Assembly: GCA_910575795.1 (NCBI GenBank)
Contig: CAJTGE010000027.1
Span: forward strand, 1 to 64,000
Direction: 5' to 3'
Length of the DNA: 64,000 bases
Source of the DNA: Clostridiaceae bacterium
GTDB lineage: Bacteria > Bacillota > Clostridia > Lachnospirales > Lachnospiraceae
The notes under the pieces were generated by a model. It was given only the letters and a program-made list of their open reading frames with translations. It did no database searches and was not told the DNA's origin. This document shows positions 35,243-43,462 of the stretch, piece by piece. The position numbers and the translations under genes were made by a program. How positions within the stretch are numbered: position 1 is the first letter of the stretch; every line of letters starts with the position of its first letter.

Positions 35243-36802
35243 CTACAGAAACATGCCGACTCCCGGCCCAAGCGGTAACTTGCACACAATCCAAAGTATC
35301 AGCAGGATGCTCCAGCCGATTAAAAAGCACACGCTGTATGGCAGCATGGTAGACACCAGTGTGCCGATGCCGGCCTCTTTATCATATTTTTTCATAAATA
35401 CAATAATCATGGCAAAATAGGACATCATAGGCGTAATCACATTTGTACATGAGTCGCCGATCCGGTAAGCGACCTGCGCAAACTCCGGCGTATAGCCTAA
35501 AAGCATAAACATCGGGACAAATACGGGCGCGATCAGGGCCCATTTTGCCGAAGCAGAACCCATGAACAGATTGATAAATGCGGCAAACAGAACAAACAGG
35601 ATCATCGTCGGGATCGTCCCAATACCGGAATTCTGGAAGAAATCCGCGCCCTTGAGAGCAATGATTGTCCCAAGCTTCGTATAACCAAAATAATTAATAA
35701 ACTGCGCGGCCACAAACGTCAGGGCAATGTAGGAGCTCATGCTGGCCATCGCCCGTCCCATGGCGGCGCACACATCTTTCTCGCCGTGGTATTTTCCGGT
35801 CAGCTTGCCATAAACAACGGACGGAATAAAGAAAACAGCGGTAATAATCGGGATAATGCCGTCCATCAGCGGCGAGTTGCCCAAAAGAGTTCCGTCCTCC
35901 GCGCGCATGACGGAATTCGCCGGAAGGGAGAACGCTGCAATAGCGGCAACCAGGAGCAGCATCGTCAGACCTGCTGCCTTTAACGCCTTCTTCTCTTCCG
36001 CAGTCACCCGGTACTCCGCCATCTCATCCCCGCCGGATTCCCCGCGGTACTCGCCAAATCTGGGAGCGACTACTTTTTCTGTGATAACCGTGCCAAGAGC
36101 GGTAATCAGGAACGTCGATACAATCATAAAATACCAGTTCCCGGTAGGCTCTACCGTATAAGACGGATCCACCATCTTGACCGCCTCATTGGTAATCCCG
36201 CACAGGAGCGGATCCAGCGTGCCGATCAGAAGGTTTGCGGAGAAACCTCCGGAAACACCGGCAAAGGCCGCGGCCATACCCACAACCGGATGCCTGCCAT
36301 AAGCCATGAACATCAGCGCGGCGATCGGAATCAGAACGATATATCCGACTGCGTCTGCCAGGTTCGACATAACTCCAAGAAATACAACCATCGGGGTGAT
36401 TAGCCTGGCCGGAGTCACCGCGACCGCTCCCTTCAGCGCGCCTCCGATCAGGCCGCTGTCCTCCAGTAATCCGATGCCGAACATCGCAACCAGCACCACG
36501 CCCAGCGGCGCAAAGCCGGTAAAATTGGAAATTGCATGTGTAATCATATACACAAAGCCTTCTCCGTTCAGAAGGCTGACAGCGTTTACTGTCTGCAACT
36601 CTACGATCCCCTTGCTTCGGTTTACCAGCTCTCCCGTAGCGGACACCCCGGCCATCTCACAGACTGCTGACACAAGGATGACTCCCAAAACCAGAATCGC
36701 AAATATGCTGATCGGGTGCGGGAGCCTGTTCCCCACGCGCTCAATCCCGTTCAGCCACCGGTTTAAAAACGATGTTTTCCTGTTTTCGTTTGCTTTACCC
36801 AT
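35243..36802 (-). CDS. AbgT family transporter
   Basis: A 519-residue membrane protein of the AbgT family with the expected multi-helix architecture, two re-entrant hairpins and the C-terminal SYFAMIIVFMKKYDKEAGIGTLVSTMLPY. E. coli AbgT takes up p-aminobenzoyl-glutamate, while other family members are proton-driven sulfonamide exporters. Its neighbour is a peptidase rather than an Abg hydrolase, so the cargo could be a peptide or acyl-amino acid; this is inferred. GGAGGAAAGG precedes the ATG. The 340-bp divergent gap to the regulator holds two operators, one within 55-75 bp of this start. Confidence 0.9.
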   Translation of the reverse strand: MGKANENRKTSFLNRWLNGIERVGNRLPHPISIFAILVLGVILVSAVCEMAGVSATGELVNRSKGIVELQTVNAVSLLNGEGFVYMITHAISNFTGFAPLGVVLVAMFGIGLLEDSGLIGGALKGAVAVTPARLITPMVVFLGVMSNLADAVGYIVLIPIAALMFMAYGRHPVVGMAAAFAGVSGGFSANLLIGTLDPLLCGITNEAVKMVDPSYTVEPTGNWYFMIVSTFLITALGTVITEKVVAPRFGEYRGESGGDEMAEYRVTAEEKKALKAAGLTMLLLVAAIAAFSLPANSVMRAEDGTLLGNSPLMDGIIPIITAVFFIPSVVYGKLTGKYHGEKDVCAAMGRAMASMSSYIALTFVAAQFINYFGYTKLGTIIALKGADFFQNSGIGTIPTMILFVLFAAFINLFMGSASAKWALIAPVFVPMFMLLGYTPEFAQVAYRIGDSCTNVITPMMSYFAMIIVFMKKYDKEAGIGTLVSTMLPYSVCFLIGWSILLILWIVCKLPLGPGVGMFL

Positions 36803-36856
36803 TTTTCCTTTCCTCCGTAAAACGAAATATCCTGCCAGTTCCCTAACTACCTATAT

Positions 36857-36874
36857 AACTTTTACGTATAAGTA
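36857..36874. promoter_or_regulatory. Operator-like palindrome 1 (proximal to abgT-type gene)
   Basis: AACTTTTACGTATAAGTA, an 18-bp near-palindrome built on AACTTwwACGTwTAAGTT. It is 55 bp upstream of the transporter start. The central ACGT and even symmetry suit a LacI-family repressor. Confidence 0.65.
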
Positions 36875-36932
36875 TTAAAAAATAAAAACAAATTTATTCC
36901 TTAATTTGTCTGTATCCTTACAATCCAGTATT

Positions 36933-36950
36933 AACTTAAACGTATAAGTT
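36933..36950. promoter_or_regulatory. Operator-like palindrome 2
   Basis: AACTTAAACGTATAAGTT, the same 18-bp pattern, centred 76 bp from palindrome 1 (about seven helical turns). This spacing would allow looping between two repressor dimers. Confidence 0.65.
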
Positions 36951-37083
36951 ATTCACACTGTTAGCATAACTCATAAAGCCCGTTTTTTCAAGTGTTTTCC
37001 GGGTTAAAATAAAATCTTGTAACATATTACAGAATTTTTCTTTACTTTTTTGGCAATATTATATAAACTTAAAAGAAGAAATG

Positions 37084-37112
37084 GCAACAGCCCAGAGTGA
37101 CTGGACTGTTGC
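37084..37112. repeat. 29-bp hairpin of the GTAA-ended element family, at the LacI gene start
   Basis: GCAACAGCCCAG and CTGGACTGTTGC pair over 12 positions around a 5-nt loop. The flanking octamers AAGAAATG and AGAAAATG agree at six of eight. It lies just upstream of the chosen start and creates the spurious upstream extension of the reading frame. Confidence 0.45.
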
Positions 37113-37140
37113 AGAAAATGACGCCAGAAGGGAAAAAGGC

Positions 37141-38160
37141 ATGAAGAAAAGCGTGACTGCAAAGGATATTGCAAAGCTCTGCGGAGTTTCACAGGCCACG
37201 GTATCTTATATTATCAACAACCGGAGCGACCAGAAAATCAGCAGCGAAACCCGGCGTAAGGTGATGGAAACGATCGAGGCGCTTCATTATTACCCGAACG
37301 CCTCTGCCCGGAACATGCGCACAAAAAACTGTACCTCTATTGGCATTGTCTGCGCCCGCGATTACAGCCGCCAGGCCTTTTTGGACGCCTTAACAGGAAT
37401 CAGCGGCTTCCTTTCAAGGCTGGACTACACCATTACCATATTTAATGAGGAGGACGCCGCGTCAATGCAGGAGGAGCACCAATATGTAAAAAGCTATTTT
37501 TCCGGCTTAATTGACGGGCTGATTTATATCTCCAACCGCGACCATGACGCTTTTATCCGCCCGGCGCTGGCTCACAGCATTCCTTATGTGGTTCTCTGCA
37601 TGGACGGGGTTTTCTCCGGTAAATCCCCTACTCCCCACGCCTTTGATCTGGCGCTGCGGGATTGCGCCCGTTTTTGCCGGGATAAGGGGCTTCGTGATAT
37701 CCGGTATTTCTCCATTGATAATGACGGGCTCTTTGTCAATAATAAATACCCGGTATTTTTAAACGCCCTGACGGAAATCTATCCCGAGGCCCGCCTCTCC
37801 CATGTCGTCTGCGCATCCACTGACCGGAATCTGGAGGAGATGCAGGCATTTCTGTCTGATTACATGGAACACAATATCTTCCAACTGGCCATCTCCCAGA
37901 ACTACGATATCGGCCTGATCCTTCAGCGGGAGATCCTCAAACGCGGCTTCTCCATCCCGCAGAAAATAAAAAATCTGTTTTTAAACCATGTGAATTTCTA
38001 CGAAATGGCCTACCCGTCCATCAGCGGTATCCACGTTCCCTATACGGAAATGGGCGAATATGCCGCAAAGCTCATCATGGCGGTTATCGCCGGAACCGAA
38101 GACTGCTTTCCATATCAGGAATTCCAGTGCAGGGTAGTCCACCGGGAGTCAACCATATAG
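37141..38160 (+). CDS. LacI family transcriptional regulator
   Basis: A 339-residue regulator. The LacI-type HTH at residues 5-30 contains TAKDIAKLCGVSQATVSYIIN, followed by the hinge YYPNASARNMRTK and a periplasmic-binding-protein-like sensor domain. The start is at ATG 37141 (AGAAGGGA upstream); the frame extends upstream through a repeat hairpin and is rejected. It is divergent from the AbgT-peptidase genes, with two matching palindromes between them, so it probably represses that pair and perhaps itself. The inducer is likely the transported compound or peptide. Confidence 0.9.
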   Translation: MKKSVTAKDIAKLCGVSQATVSYIINNRSDQKISSETRRKVMETIEALHYYPNASARNMRTKNCTSIGIVCARDYSRQAFLDALTGISGFLSRLDYTITIFNEEDAASMQEEHQYVKSYFSGLIDGLIYISNRDHDAFIRPALAHSIPYVVLCMDGVFSGKSPTPHAFDLALRDCARFCRDKGLRDIRYFSIDNDGLFVNNKYPVFLNALTEIYPEARLSHVVCASTDRNLEEMQAFLSDYMEHNIFQLAISQNYDIGLILQREILKRGFSIPQKIKNLFLNHVNFYEMAYPSISGIHVPYTEMGEYAAKLIMAVIAGTEDCFPYQEFQCRVVHRESTI

Positions 38161-38316
38161 AGCAAGGCGGCGCACAGATAACATTTCAGGTGTGTGAACC
38201 AAAATGTTCAGGCAGCCTGCCATTGTAATCTTCGGCAGGCGCATATGCCCGGTTACAGTCTTTTCCTGTCATAAATTCACTTTCCCGGCCTCATACTAAG
38301 CATGAGGTGAATAGCT

Positions 38317-38517
38317 ATGAATAAAAAAGACTCGTACACACAGGCAGGTTTGGAGGATCGCTTCTGTAATACCAGTGAAGAGGATGAGGCGCTCTATAAT
38401 CTCGATATCTGCTCCGCAACGGACTGCACCGGCCTCATTCCGGCCATGCCGCAGTCCGCAAATGAGATTACTTCTTATGAAGAGCTCTACCATTTTCTTC
38501 CCCGGGCAAAGGACTGA
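38317..38517 (+). CDS. Small acidic protein of unknown function
   Basis: A 66-residue acidic protein with two cysteines close together (DICSATDCTG) and a C-terminal EELYHFLPRAKD. GAGGTGA sits seven bases before the ATG, and a strong terminator follows at 38588, so it looks like a complete small transcription unit. There is no signal peptide or recognised domain. Its position next to a spore-surface collagen-like gene suggests a spore or envelope link, but that is only positional. I recognise no homologue with a known role. Confidence 0.6.
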   Translation: MNKKDSYTQAGLEDRFCNTSEEDEALYNLDICSATDCTGLIPAMPQSANEITSYEELYHFLPRAKD

Positions 38518-38585
38518 TAGGAATCCTGATTCCATGCGCCCCAAAAGGGAAAACCGGGAACCGTTTCAGACGCCTTTCCGGCTAT

Positions 38586-38636
38586 GAAAAAGGACGCCGC
38601 CCACTGAAAGTGTTTTCAGCGGGCGGCGTTCTTTTT
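38586..38636 (+). terminator. Terminator after the small acidic protein gene
   Basis: A long stem GACGCCGCCC-CTGAAA with TTTCAG-GGGCGGCGTT (one internal mismatch) followed by CTTTTT. Confidence 0.85.
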
Positions 38637-38767
38637 ATGCGCTCTGTTTTAAAGCCCGCAGCACCGCGGGATGATGAGGAGAGAAAAATTTCCCCGGGTT
38701 ATTGCACCGGCACGCCGTCCCGTCAATCTTTCCGCCGGGCCTTCTCTTAAAACCCAGAGCAGGCCGC

Positions 38768-38795
38768 ACAAAACTTGTTCCACTTTCATATGATA
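38768..38795 (+). promoter_or_regulatory. Candidate sigma-K-type promoter of the collagen-like gene
   Basis: ACA (38768-38770), a 16-bp gap and CATATGATA (38787-38795) fit the sigma-K consensus AC-N16-CATANNNTA. This would give late mother-cell expression, as expected for an exosporium protein. The element is short and could occur by chance. Confidence 0.45.
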
Positions 38796-38920
38796 TGTTA
38801 GCTGGAGAAAACAAGACGTAAATCCCTGCTATTGGATAACAGCCGAAAAGAAGCGAGTCCGACGGCAGTGATTACCCGCTTCTCTTCAGTAACGAATCTT
38901 TTTTGAAGGAGCGTATCTTT

Positions 38921-40882
38921 ATGATGAATTATCCAAATGGAATGAATCGGAGATTTTGTCCCGGTACGAATATGGGAAACTCCTGCGGCCAGGCTCCCGG
39001 CCTCCCCTCTGCCCCGGCGCGCTGCGGTCCCTGTAACTGCAGGCCCGTAAACTGCTACTGCCAGGGAGCGACCGGACCCACGGGACCCCAGGGTGTCCCG
39101 GGTATGATGGGGCCACGGGGCGCTACCGGGCCTACCGGACCCATGGGACCTCAGGGCATCCCGGGTATGATGGGGCCTCCGGGCGTAACCGGGCCTACCG
39201 GACCGACTGGACCGATAGGTCCGCAGGGCGTCCAGGGATTTCAGGGCGCTACTGGCGCAATGGGACCTCAGGGCGTTCAGGGTCTTCAGGGACCGGCCGG
39301 CGCTACCGGGCCCACCGGCGCGACGGGCGCTGACGGCGGTATTGGACCCACCGGACCCACGGGCGCAAACGGCGTAACCGGAGCGACTGGACCTATGGGA
39401 CCGGCCGGGGCAAACGGGGCTCAGGGGCCGCAAGGACCGACCGGAGCTACCGGCTCCGCTGGGGCGGCAGGTCCTGCCGGAGCGACAGGACCCACGGGAC
39501 CCACAGGCGCTACCGGGCCTGCCGGACCCATGGGCGCTGCCGGACCTACCGGCGCAAACGGGCCTACAGGCGCTACTGGAGCTACCGGAGCAAACGGGCC
39601 TATTGGCGCTACTGGAGCTACCGGCGCAAACGGGCCTGTTGGCGCTACTGGGCCCACCGGCGCGAACGGGGCTACCGGACCTGCGGGCGTTTCCGATACA
39701 CTTGCAGTTGGTACGACCACCACTGGCGCGCCTGGTACGAATGCATCTGTCATCGATTCTACTGGCGCGCCAAACCACGTATTTGATTTTATTATTCCCA
39801 GGGGCGCTGACGGAGTTACCGGGCCTACCGGACCCACCGGCGCGGCAGGCGTTGCCGGACCTGCAGGCGCTACCGGACCCACCGGCGCAAACGGCATTAC
39901 CGGGCCCACCGGTGCAGCGGGACCTGCGGGCGCTACCGGGCCTACCGGACCTACCGGCGCGGCGGGCGTTGCCGGACCTGCGGGCGCTACAGGACCCACC
40001 GGCGCAAACGGCGTTACCGGGCCCACCGGTGCAGCGGGACCTGCGGGCGCTACCGGGCCTACCGGACCTACCGGCGCGGCGGGCGTTGCCGGACCTGCGG
40101 GCGCTACAGGACCCACCGGCGCAAACGGCGTTACCGGGCCCACCGGTGCAGCGGGACCTGCGGGCGCTACCGGGCCTACCGGACCCACCGGCGCGGCGGG
40201 CGTTGCCGGACCTGCAGGCGCTACCGGACCCACCGGCGCAAACGGCGTTACCGGGCCCACCGGTGCAGCGGGACCTGCGGGCGCTACCGGGCCTACCGGA
40301 CCCACCGGCGCGGCGGGCGTTGCCGGACCTGCAGGCGCTACCGGACCTACCGGCGCAAACGGTGTTACCGGGCCCACCGGTGCAGCGGGACCTGCGGGCG
40401 CTACCGGAGCGACGGGCACGGCCGGGGCTACCGGCGCTACCGGGCCTACCGGACCTGCAAATGGTCTGAATGCTTATGCAAGTTTATACAGCACAACACC
40501 TCAGACCCTGAATCTGACTTTAGGAGGAACCACACAAATTCCGCTTGACTCTACCGGCCCGGTACAGGGAGCGACCTATGTGCCGGCAAACAGTATCACA
40601 GTGGCAACTCCCGGCACTTATGAGATCAATTATTCCACTACGCTGACAGCGGCATTGGCAACCACCGTCACCCTTGCCGTGAGAATCAACGGGACCAATA
40701 TCCCCAGCGCAACGATTTCCAGGGCGCTGGCAGTAGGAACCAGCTCCGTGTTTAATGGAAGTACCATTGTGACTTTAACGGCAGGAAACTTTATCGATAT
40801 GGCGCTTTCGGCTCTTCTGGCAGTAGGGATCACGCTTGGCAGCGGGGTCAACGCCACGCTGAGCGTTAAAAAGCTGAACTGA
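38921..40882 (+). CDS. Collagen-like spore-surface protein (BclA-like)
   Basis: A 653-residue protein: a Cys- and Pro-rich N-terminal leader of about 50 residues, then a long Gly-X-Y collagen region (mostly [12 protein letters not shown]) to about 525. The region is broken once by a non-collagen insert around residues 262-290 ([19 protein letters not shown] onward, ending FDFIIPRG). A C-terminal beta-rich domain of about 140 residues follows, like the trimerising globular head of BclA. Within the collagen part a 39-residue (117-bp) unit is repeated about five times (39840-40400). ATG 38921 follows AAGGAG. A sigma-K-like promoter precedes it, supporting an exosporium filament role. Confidence 0.88.
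   Translation: MMNYPNGMNRRFCPGTNMGNSCGQAPGLPSAPARCGPCNCRPVNCYCQGATGPTGPQGVPGMMGPRGATGPTGPMGPQGIPGMMGPPGVTGPTGPTGPIGPQGVQGFQGATGAMGPQGVQGLQGPAGATGPTGATGADGGIGPTGPTGANGVTGATGPMGPAGANGAQGPQGPTGATGSAGAAGPAGATGPTGPTGATGPAGPMGAAGPTGANGPTGATGATGANGPIGATGATGANGPVGATGPTGANGATGPAGVSDTLAVGTTTTGAPGTNASVIDSTGAPNHVFDFIIPRGADGVTGPTGPTGAAGVAGPAGATGPTGANGITGPTGAAGPAGATGPTGPTGAAGVAGPAGATGPTGANGVTGPTGAAGPAGATGPTGPTGAAGVAGPAGATGPTGANGVTGPTGAAGPAGATGPTGPTGAAGVAGPAGATGPTGANGVTGPTGAAGPAGATGPTGPTGAAGVAGPAGATGPTGANGVTGPTGAAGPAGATGATGTAGATGATGPTGPANGLNAYASLYSTTPQTLNLTLGGTTQIPLDSTGPVQGATYVPANSITVATPGTYEINYSTTLTAALATTVTLAVRINGTNIPSATISRALAVGTSSVFNGSTIVTLTAGNFIDMALSALLAVGITLGSGVNATLSVKKLN
39837..40405 (+). repeat. 117-bp tandem repeats inside the collagen-like gene
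   Basis: About five head-to-tail copies of a 117-bp unit encoding 13 Gly-X-Y triplets (starting [18 protein letters not shown]). Copies differ by a few silent changes and one Ile/Val change in the first copy. Near identity at the DNA level makes the copy number likely to vary by slippage or recombination, changing filament length. Confidence 0.9.
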
Positions 40883-40937
40883 TTTTCTTACAGATTAACC
40901 CATTGCGGACACTGCCGCAGTTTCTCCTCTTTACGCC

Positions 40938-40981
40938 AGACAGGGCGCTGCACGGTTATTCGTGCAGCGCCCTGTCTTTTT
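40938..40981. terminator. Strong terminator after the collagen-like gene
   Basis: A perfect 17-bp stem AGACAGGGCGCTGCACG/CGTGCAGCGCCCTGTCT with a 6-nt loop and T run. It is also 19 bp beyond the stop of the convergent trpB-like gene and may serve both. Confidence 0.95.
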
Positions 40982-40999
40982 CCGCCATTTGACCGCGCT

Positions 41000-42370
41000 C
41001 TACTCCGTCTTTGGAAGCGCGTCTGTCGCTTTTTTCAATTCTTCATCTGACGGGATGTAATCTTTCATTTCCCCATCGTTAAATCGCTGGTAAGCCACCA
41101 TATCAAAATAACCCGTTCCGGTTAATCCGAACACGATATTCTTCGCTTCACCTGTTTCTTTACACGCAAGGGCCTCGTCCATCGCTGCCTTAATCGCATG
41201 GCTGCTCTCCGGGGCCGGAAGGATTCCCTCTACCTTTGCAAATGCCTGCGCCGCCTTAAATACCTCAGTCTGCTCTGCGCTTCTGGCCTCAAGAAGACCC
41301 TGAGCATAGAGCTCTGAAACCGTGGAGCTCATGCCGTGATAGCGCAGTCCGCCCGCGTGATTCGCGGAAGGGATAAACCCGCTTCCCAGCGTATACATCT
41401 TTGCCAGGGGGCAAACCTTTCCCGTATCGCAGAAATCATATGCATAAACACCCCTTGTCAGGCTCGGGCATGAGGCCGGCTCAACGGCAATAATACGGTA
41501 ATCCGCCTCGCCCCGGAGCATCTCGCCCGCAAACGGCGAGATCAGCCCTCCCAGATTCGAGCCGCCGCCCGCGCAGCCGATAATGATATCTGCCTGAATG
41601 CCATATTTATCGAGAGCCGCCTTTGTCTCAAGCCCGATCACAGACTGGTGCAGGAGCACCTGGGCCAGCACGGAACCGAGCACGTAGCGGTAGCCCTCCT
41701 GGCTCACAGCCGCCTCCACCGCCTCGGAAATCGCGCAGCCAAGACTTCCCGATGTGCCCGGAAATTCTGCGTTCATCTTCCGGCCCACTTCCGTCTCCAT
41801 GGACGGCGACGGCGTCACTTTGGCCCCATAGGTCCGCATCACCTCGCGGCGGAAGGGCTTCTGCTCATAGGAACACTTTACCATATAAACCTGGCAGTCC
41901 AGGTCAAAATAGGAGCATGCCATAGACAGCGCGGTTCCCCACTGGCCAGCCCCGGTCTCGGTCGTGACGCCCTTAAGGCCCTGTTCTTTTGCATAATAAG
42001 CCTGCGCAATCGCGGAATTGAGCTTATGGCTTCCCGATGTGTTGTTGCCCTCGAATTTATAATAGATATGCGCCGGGGTGCCAAGCTTTTTCTCCAGACA
42101 GTAAGCCCTCACAAGCGGCGACGGGCGGTACATCTTGTAGAAATCCCGGATTTCCTGCGGGATATCGAAAAACGGAGTCGTATCATCCAGCTCCTGCTTT
42201 GCCAGCTCCTCACAGAAAATGCCGGAAAGCTCCTCAAGCGTAATGGGCTTTAAGGTCCCCGGGTTCAAAAGCGGCGCGGGCTTTTTCTTCATATCAGCCC
42301 GCACATTATACCACTGCTTTGGCATTTCCTGTTCTTCCAGATAAATTTTGTAGGGGATGCTTTCCTGCAT
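41000..42370 (-). CDS. trpB: TrpB-like pyridoxal-phosphate enzyme (TrpB2 type)
   Basis: A 456-residue PLP-dependent beta-family enzyme of the TrpB2 (long, stand-alone) type. The PLP lysine is in NNTSGSHKLN, and the phosphate-binding loop is GCAGGGSNLGG. TETGAGQWG is the COMM-like region. Tryptophan synthase beta condenses indole with serine. TrpB2 proteins lack the TrpA contact surface and often occur, as here, without trpA or other trp genes, so they may salvage free indole. GGAAGG precedes the ATG. It is expressed from a promoter at 42689-42717 with a leader holding an intrinsic terminator, so attenuation is likely. Confidence 0.9.
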   Translation of the reverse strand: MQESIPYKIYLEEQEMPKQWYNVRADMKKKPAPLLNPGTLKPITLEELSGIFCEELAKQELDDTTPFFDIPQEIRDFYKMYRPSPLVRAYCLEKKLGTPAHIYYKFEGNNTSGSHKLNSAIAQAYYAKEQGLKGVTTETGAGQWGTALSMACSYFDLDCQVYMVKCSYEQKPFRREVMRTYGAKVTPSPSMETEVGRKMNAEFPGTSGSLGCAISEAVEAAVSQEGYRYVLGSVLAQVLLHQSVIGLETKAALDKYGIQADIIIGCAGGGSNLGGLISPFAGEMLRGEADYRIIAVEPASCPSLTRGVYAYDFCDTGKVCPLAKMYTLGSGFIPSANHAGGLRYHGMSSTVSELYAQGLLEARSAEQTEVFKAAQAFAKVEGILPAPESSHAIKAAMDEALACKETGEAKNIVFGLTGTGYFDMVAYQRFNDGEMKDYIPSDEELKKATDALPKTE

Positions 42371-42557
42371 GTCTACCTTCCTTTCTTCCTCTTATGGACT
42401 CGGGCGGGGGAACGCGTTCCCTGCCCGCGCGCCGTATGAGCGGCATATTTCCTCCGCACGGGCCTGTGCAACCGGGCAGGGAAGGTTACTTCCCCTGCCC
42501 GCCGCGCCGGGCGTCCGCCGCCTTGCTGACATATTTCCTCTGGACGCCCGTGTGCAT

Positions 42558-42595
42558 AAAAAAAGCTTCCGTCCCATTCGATACAGGACAGAAGC
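42558..42595 (-). terminator. Leader terminator (attenuator) upstream of the trpB-like gene
   Basis: On the minus strand GCTTCTGTCC and GGGACGGAAGC pair around a 10-nt loop and are followed by seven Ts. It sits about 190 nt before the start codon and about 90 nt after the predicted transcription start, so it would stop transcription before the gene unless an alternative fold forms. No T-box consensus or Trp-rich leader peptide was found. Confidence 0.65.
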
Positions 42596-42688
42596 GGATT
42601 GCAACAGTTCCGGTTGCCGCGGCTCTCCGGGCATATTTCAAGCAGCTACTCGTTCCGAATCTCCGGTTCCATTTTCTAAGTTGTTGAC

Positions 42689-42717
42689 AGCATACCGTAA
42701 TTTGCAGAAAAAGTCAA
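42689..42717 (-). promoter_or_regulatory. Predicted promoter of the trpB-like gene
   Basis: Minus-strand TTGACT (42717-42712), 17-bp spacer, TATGCT (42694-42689). The transcribed leader would be about 310 nt. Confidence 0.6.
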
Positions 42718-42756
42718 GGGGTCTGTGAATCTTCCCAAAAACGGACTGCCGCCCCA

Positions 42757-42889
42757 GTAACCGTTCAGACAACCTGAACGGTTACTGCATCTGCCCATGA
42801 AAATCGCTTCGCGATGGGGCAGATGCCTGCTGCCGCTACGTTTTCGTACGGTCAGCGCAGCAGGTGCGCAGACCTATCTGAACTCTTAC
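42757..42889. mobile_element. 133-bp GTAA-ended miniature element, copy B
   Basis: The same length and structure as copy A. Perfect 8-bp duplication CCGCCCCA at 42749-42756 and 42890-42897. In its first hairpin, A-T of the other copies is replaced by C-G on both arms (GTAACCG with CGGTTAC), a paired change that keeps the stem. The far terminal arm reads CTGAACTCTTAC instead of CTGAACTGTTAC. It lies between the trpB-like promoter and the XRE gene. Confidence 0.92.
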
Positions 42890-42937
42890 CCGCCCCATGT
42901 CTTCGCTCTTATCCATCCTTAAGAAAGCCATGCCTGT

Positions 42938-43300
42938 TCAAGACACCTTGGAATTATTTCCGCGCGCGGAAGCAGATGATTCTTTTTTTGCATTCTGACG
43001 GATAAAAATTTTGCCCTGCTCTAAATAAAATTCTCTCTGATCCTCTGACAGGGAACGGAAAATATGGATTAGAAGCTCTTCATCATGTGAAAGGGAGGAC
43101 GCCGCGGAATGATCAAGCAGATAATCCGTGGTGACATGAAAAAAGTCTGCTATGCATATCAACGTATGGTAATCCGGCTCTCTTCTGCATTGAATATAGT
43201 TTCCCAGCGCCGAAGGGGACATATCTAAGCTTTCCGCCAGTTGCTTCTGCGTAATCTCATGCTGCTCTAATAATTCTTTTATGATTTCGCCAAGTTTCAT
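42938..43300 (-). CDS. XRE family transcriptional regulator
   Basis: A 120-residue protein with a Cro/CI-type HTH at residues 5-60 (ITQKQLAESLDMSPSALGNYIQCRREPD) and a C-terminal helical extension ending in a polar tail. It is similar to small stand-alone repressors of Clostridia. It is divergent from the glycosyltransferase gene at 43463 across 160 bp, so it may control it. A GGAGAT site precedes the ATG. No prophage genes are adjacent. Confidence 0.85.
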   Translation of the reverse strand: MKLGEIIKELLEQHEITQKQLAESLDMSPSALGNYIQCRREPDYHTLICIADFFHVTTDYLLDHSAASSLSHDEELLIHIFRSLSEDQREFYLEQGKIFIRQNAKKESSASARGNNSKVS

Positions 43301-43393
43301 GATCGATCTCCATTCATGAGGATGAAGTAAACGGGATAAGATTTTAATCTTATCCTAAAGACGTCAGTATTTGCCGAAAATACACATATCGAA

Positions 43394-43421
43394 TTAACAA
43401 AACACGCAATATGTTTATAAT
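43394..43421 (+). promoter_or_regulatory. Predicted promoter of the glycosyltransferase gene
   Basis: TTAACA (43394-43399), 16-bp spacer, TATAAT (43416-43421), about 40 bp upstream of the start. Confidence 0.6.
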
Positions 43422-43462
43422 GTATGTAGAGAAATAATTTTTATGAGAGGAATCATGAATCA

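Noticed and set aside
37081-37140. Upstream extension of the LacI-type regulator
   Set aside because: It translates a repeat hairpin, while the family N-terminus and a ribosome-binding site fit the ATG at 37141.
39421-40419. Long open frame (332 codons) on the minus strand opposite the collagen-like gene
   Set aside because: It is the mirror of the Gly-X-Y repeats and lacks a plausible start site; the plus-strand gene explains it.
42371-42700. T-box riboswitch ahead of the trpB-like gene
   Set aside because: The conserved T-box AGGGTGGNACCGCG was not found, so only an attenuator of unknown type is reported.
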